Assembly: GCA_949287525.1 (NCBI GenBank)
Contig: CASEGL010000012.1
Location: 1 to 32,789, forward strand
DNA length: 32,789 nucleotides
DNA from: an uncultured Rikenellaceae bacterium
GTDB taxonomy: Bacteria > Bacteroidota > Bacteroidia > Bacteroidales > Rikenellaceae
Direction of reading: 5' to 3'
Below the pieces are notes generated by a model. The model did no database searches. It saw only the letters and a list, made by a program, of their open reading frames with translations, and was not told the DNA's origin. Below, piece after piece: positions 32,321 through 32,789 of this stretch; the first letter of the stretch is position 1, and every line of letters begins with the position of its first letter. Position numbers and translations under genes: made by a program.

Positions 32321-32351
32321 TTGCATCTTGTCGTCGAATGGCCTACCTTTG
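32321..32351 (+). promoter_or_regulatory. Promoter of the DAHP synthase gene
   Basis: TTGC (32321-32324), 19-base spacer, TACCTTTG (32344-32351), exact for the -7 box. The predicted start near 32358 leaves a leader of about 15 bases. Confidence 0.65.
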
Positions 32352-32373
32352 TCCTGTCAGAATCTTGCCGGAT

Positions 32374-32789
32374 ATGGAAACGAAACAGAATAAGCCGAAC
32401 AAGCCGTTCATCATTGCGGGGCCGTGCAGCGTGGAGAGCCGCGAACAGACGCTGGCTACGGTACGGGGGCTGGCCGCCTGTGGCCGGATCGACATGATTC
32501 GGGGCGGTGTCTGGAAGCCCCGCACTTCGCCGAACTGCTTTCAGGGAATCGGCGAGGCGGGACTGGAGTGGCTCGCCGAGGCCAAACGCGAAACCGGCCT
32601 GCCTTTTGGCGTGGAGGTGGCCAATGCCCATCATGTGGAGGCGGCTCTGCGGGCCGGAGCCGACATGGTGTGGATCGGAACGCGTACAACCGGCAATCCG
32701 TTCAGTGTGCAGGAGGTGGCCGATGCGCTGCGTGGGGTCGGATCGGTCATGGTGTGTGTCAAGAATGCTCCCGTGGCCGAAACGGCGCT
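32374..32789 (+). CDS. 3-deoxy-7-phosphoheptulonate (DAHP) synthase, 3' end cut by window edge
   Basis: The frame opens at 32374 and runs off the edge after 138 codons. It starts METKQNKPNKPFIIAGPCSV, where FIIAGPCSVES is the hallmark of the DAHP synthase/KDOPS barrel; GGVWKPRTSPNCFQGIGEAG and ADMVWIGTRTTGNPFSVQEV match the AroA-beta/AroG-Q type found in Bacteroidetes. This enzyme joins PEP and erythrose 4-phosphate, the first step to aromatic amino acids. In this phylum it is often fused to a type II chorismate mutase at the C-terminus; that part would lie outside the window. Confidence 0.92.
   Translation, partial: METKQNKPNKPFIIAGPCSVESREQTLATVRGLAACGRIDMIRGGVWKPRTSPNCFQGIGEAGLEWLAEAKRETGLPFGVEVANAHHVEAALRAGADMVWIGTRTTGNPFSVQEVADALRGVGSVMVCVKNAPVAETA

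Noticed and set aside
32016..32321. Minus-strand 101-aa frame across the AT-rich island
   Set aside because: It runs through the terminator hairpin and has no similarity I can recognise.

Overview
The window looks like chromosomal DNA from a GC-rich member of the Bacteroidales, most likely Alistipes or a close Rikenellaceae relative (inferred; no 16S is present). The support is gene content (an Hmu haem locus, a PorV/PorQ-like barrel, a Bacteroidetes-type tyrosine recombinase, a dipeptidyl peptidase III with HECLGH, PspC-PadR clusters), a near absence of Shine-Dalgarno sequences, and at least ten matches to the Bacteroidetes -7 box TAnnTTTG just upstream of genes.

Region 1 (1-3294) is the most striking part. 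A collagen-like (Gly-X-Y) lipoprotein gene runs off the left edge on the minus strand. Next to it is a 1.37 kb segment bounded by 24-bp inverted repeats, each containing GTTAC-N7-GTAAC. The segment carries its own tyrosine recombinase and a full TTTG-N19-TATATTTG promoter that points out across the left repeat into the lipoprotein gene. This reads as a self-contained phase-variation switch caught in the ON orientation. After inversion the promoter would face a PorV/PorQ-like outer-membrane gene on the right.

Region 2 (3441-12350, minus strand) is a complete haem acquisition operon in the order hmuR-hmuY-hmuS-hmuT-hmuU-hmuV. It encodes a TonB-dependent receptor, a haem-binding lipoprotein, a giant CobN-like chelatase-family protein, and three membrane proteins, two of which resemble ExbB/TolQ and ExbD. 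A dyad sits between the promoter boxes and a hairpin separates hmuY from hmuS.

Region 3 (12529-15378, plus strand) is a five-gene envelope-stress-like cluster: three PspC-domain proteins, a PadR regulator and a LiaI/LiaF-like membrane protein. It converges on Region 4 (15399-21622, minus strand), a tightly packed six-gene run: dipeptidyl peptidase III, M23 peptidase, a PNPOx-like flavoprotein, an NAD-dependent epimerase, ispD and a PH-domain-like membrane protein.

Region 5 (21702-26346, plus strand) has rpsO with a leader that could fold as a pseudoknot, then pnp, then a probably abundant OmpA-like/TPR lipoprotein. Region 6 (26347-30910) begins with a gene-poor stretch holding 39-bp tandem repeats and continues with an SGNH - MBOAT - PAP2 operon, a likely envelope O-acylation system. 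Region 7 holds ruvB, an AT-rich intergenic island ending in a terminator, and the start of a DAHP synthase gene cut by the right edge.
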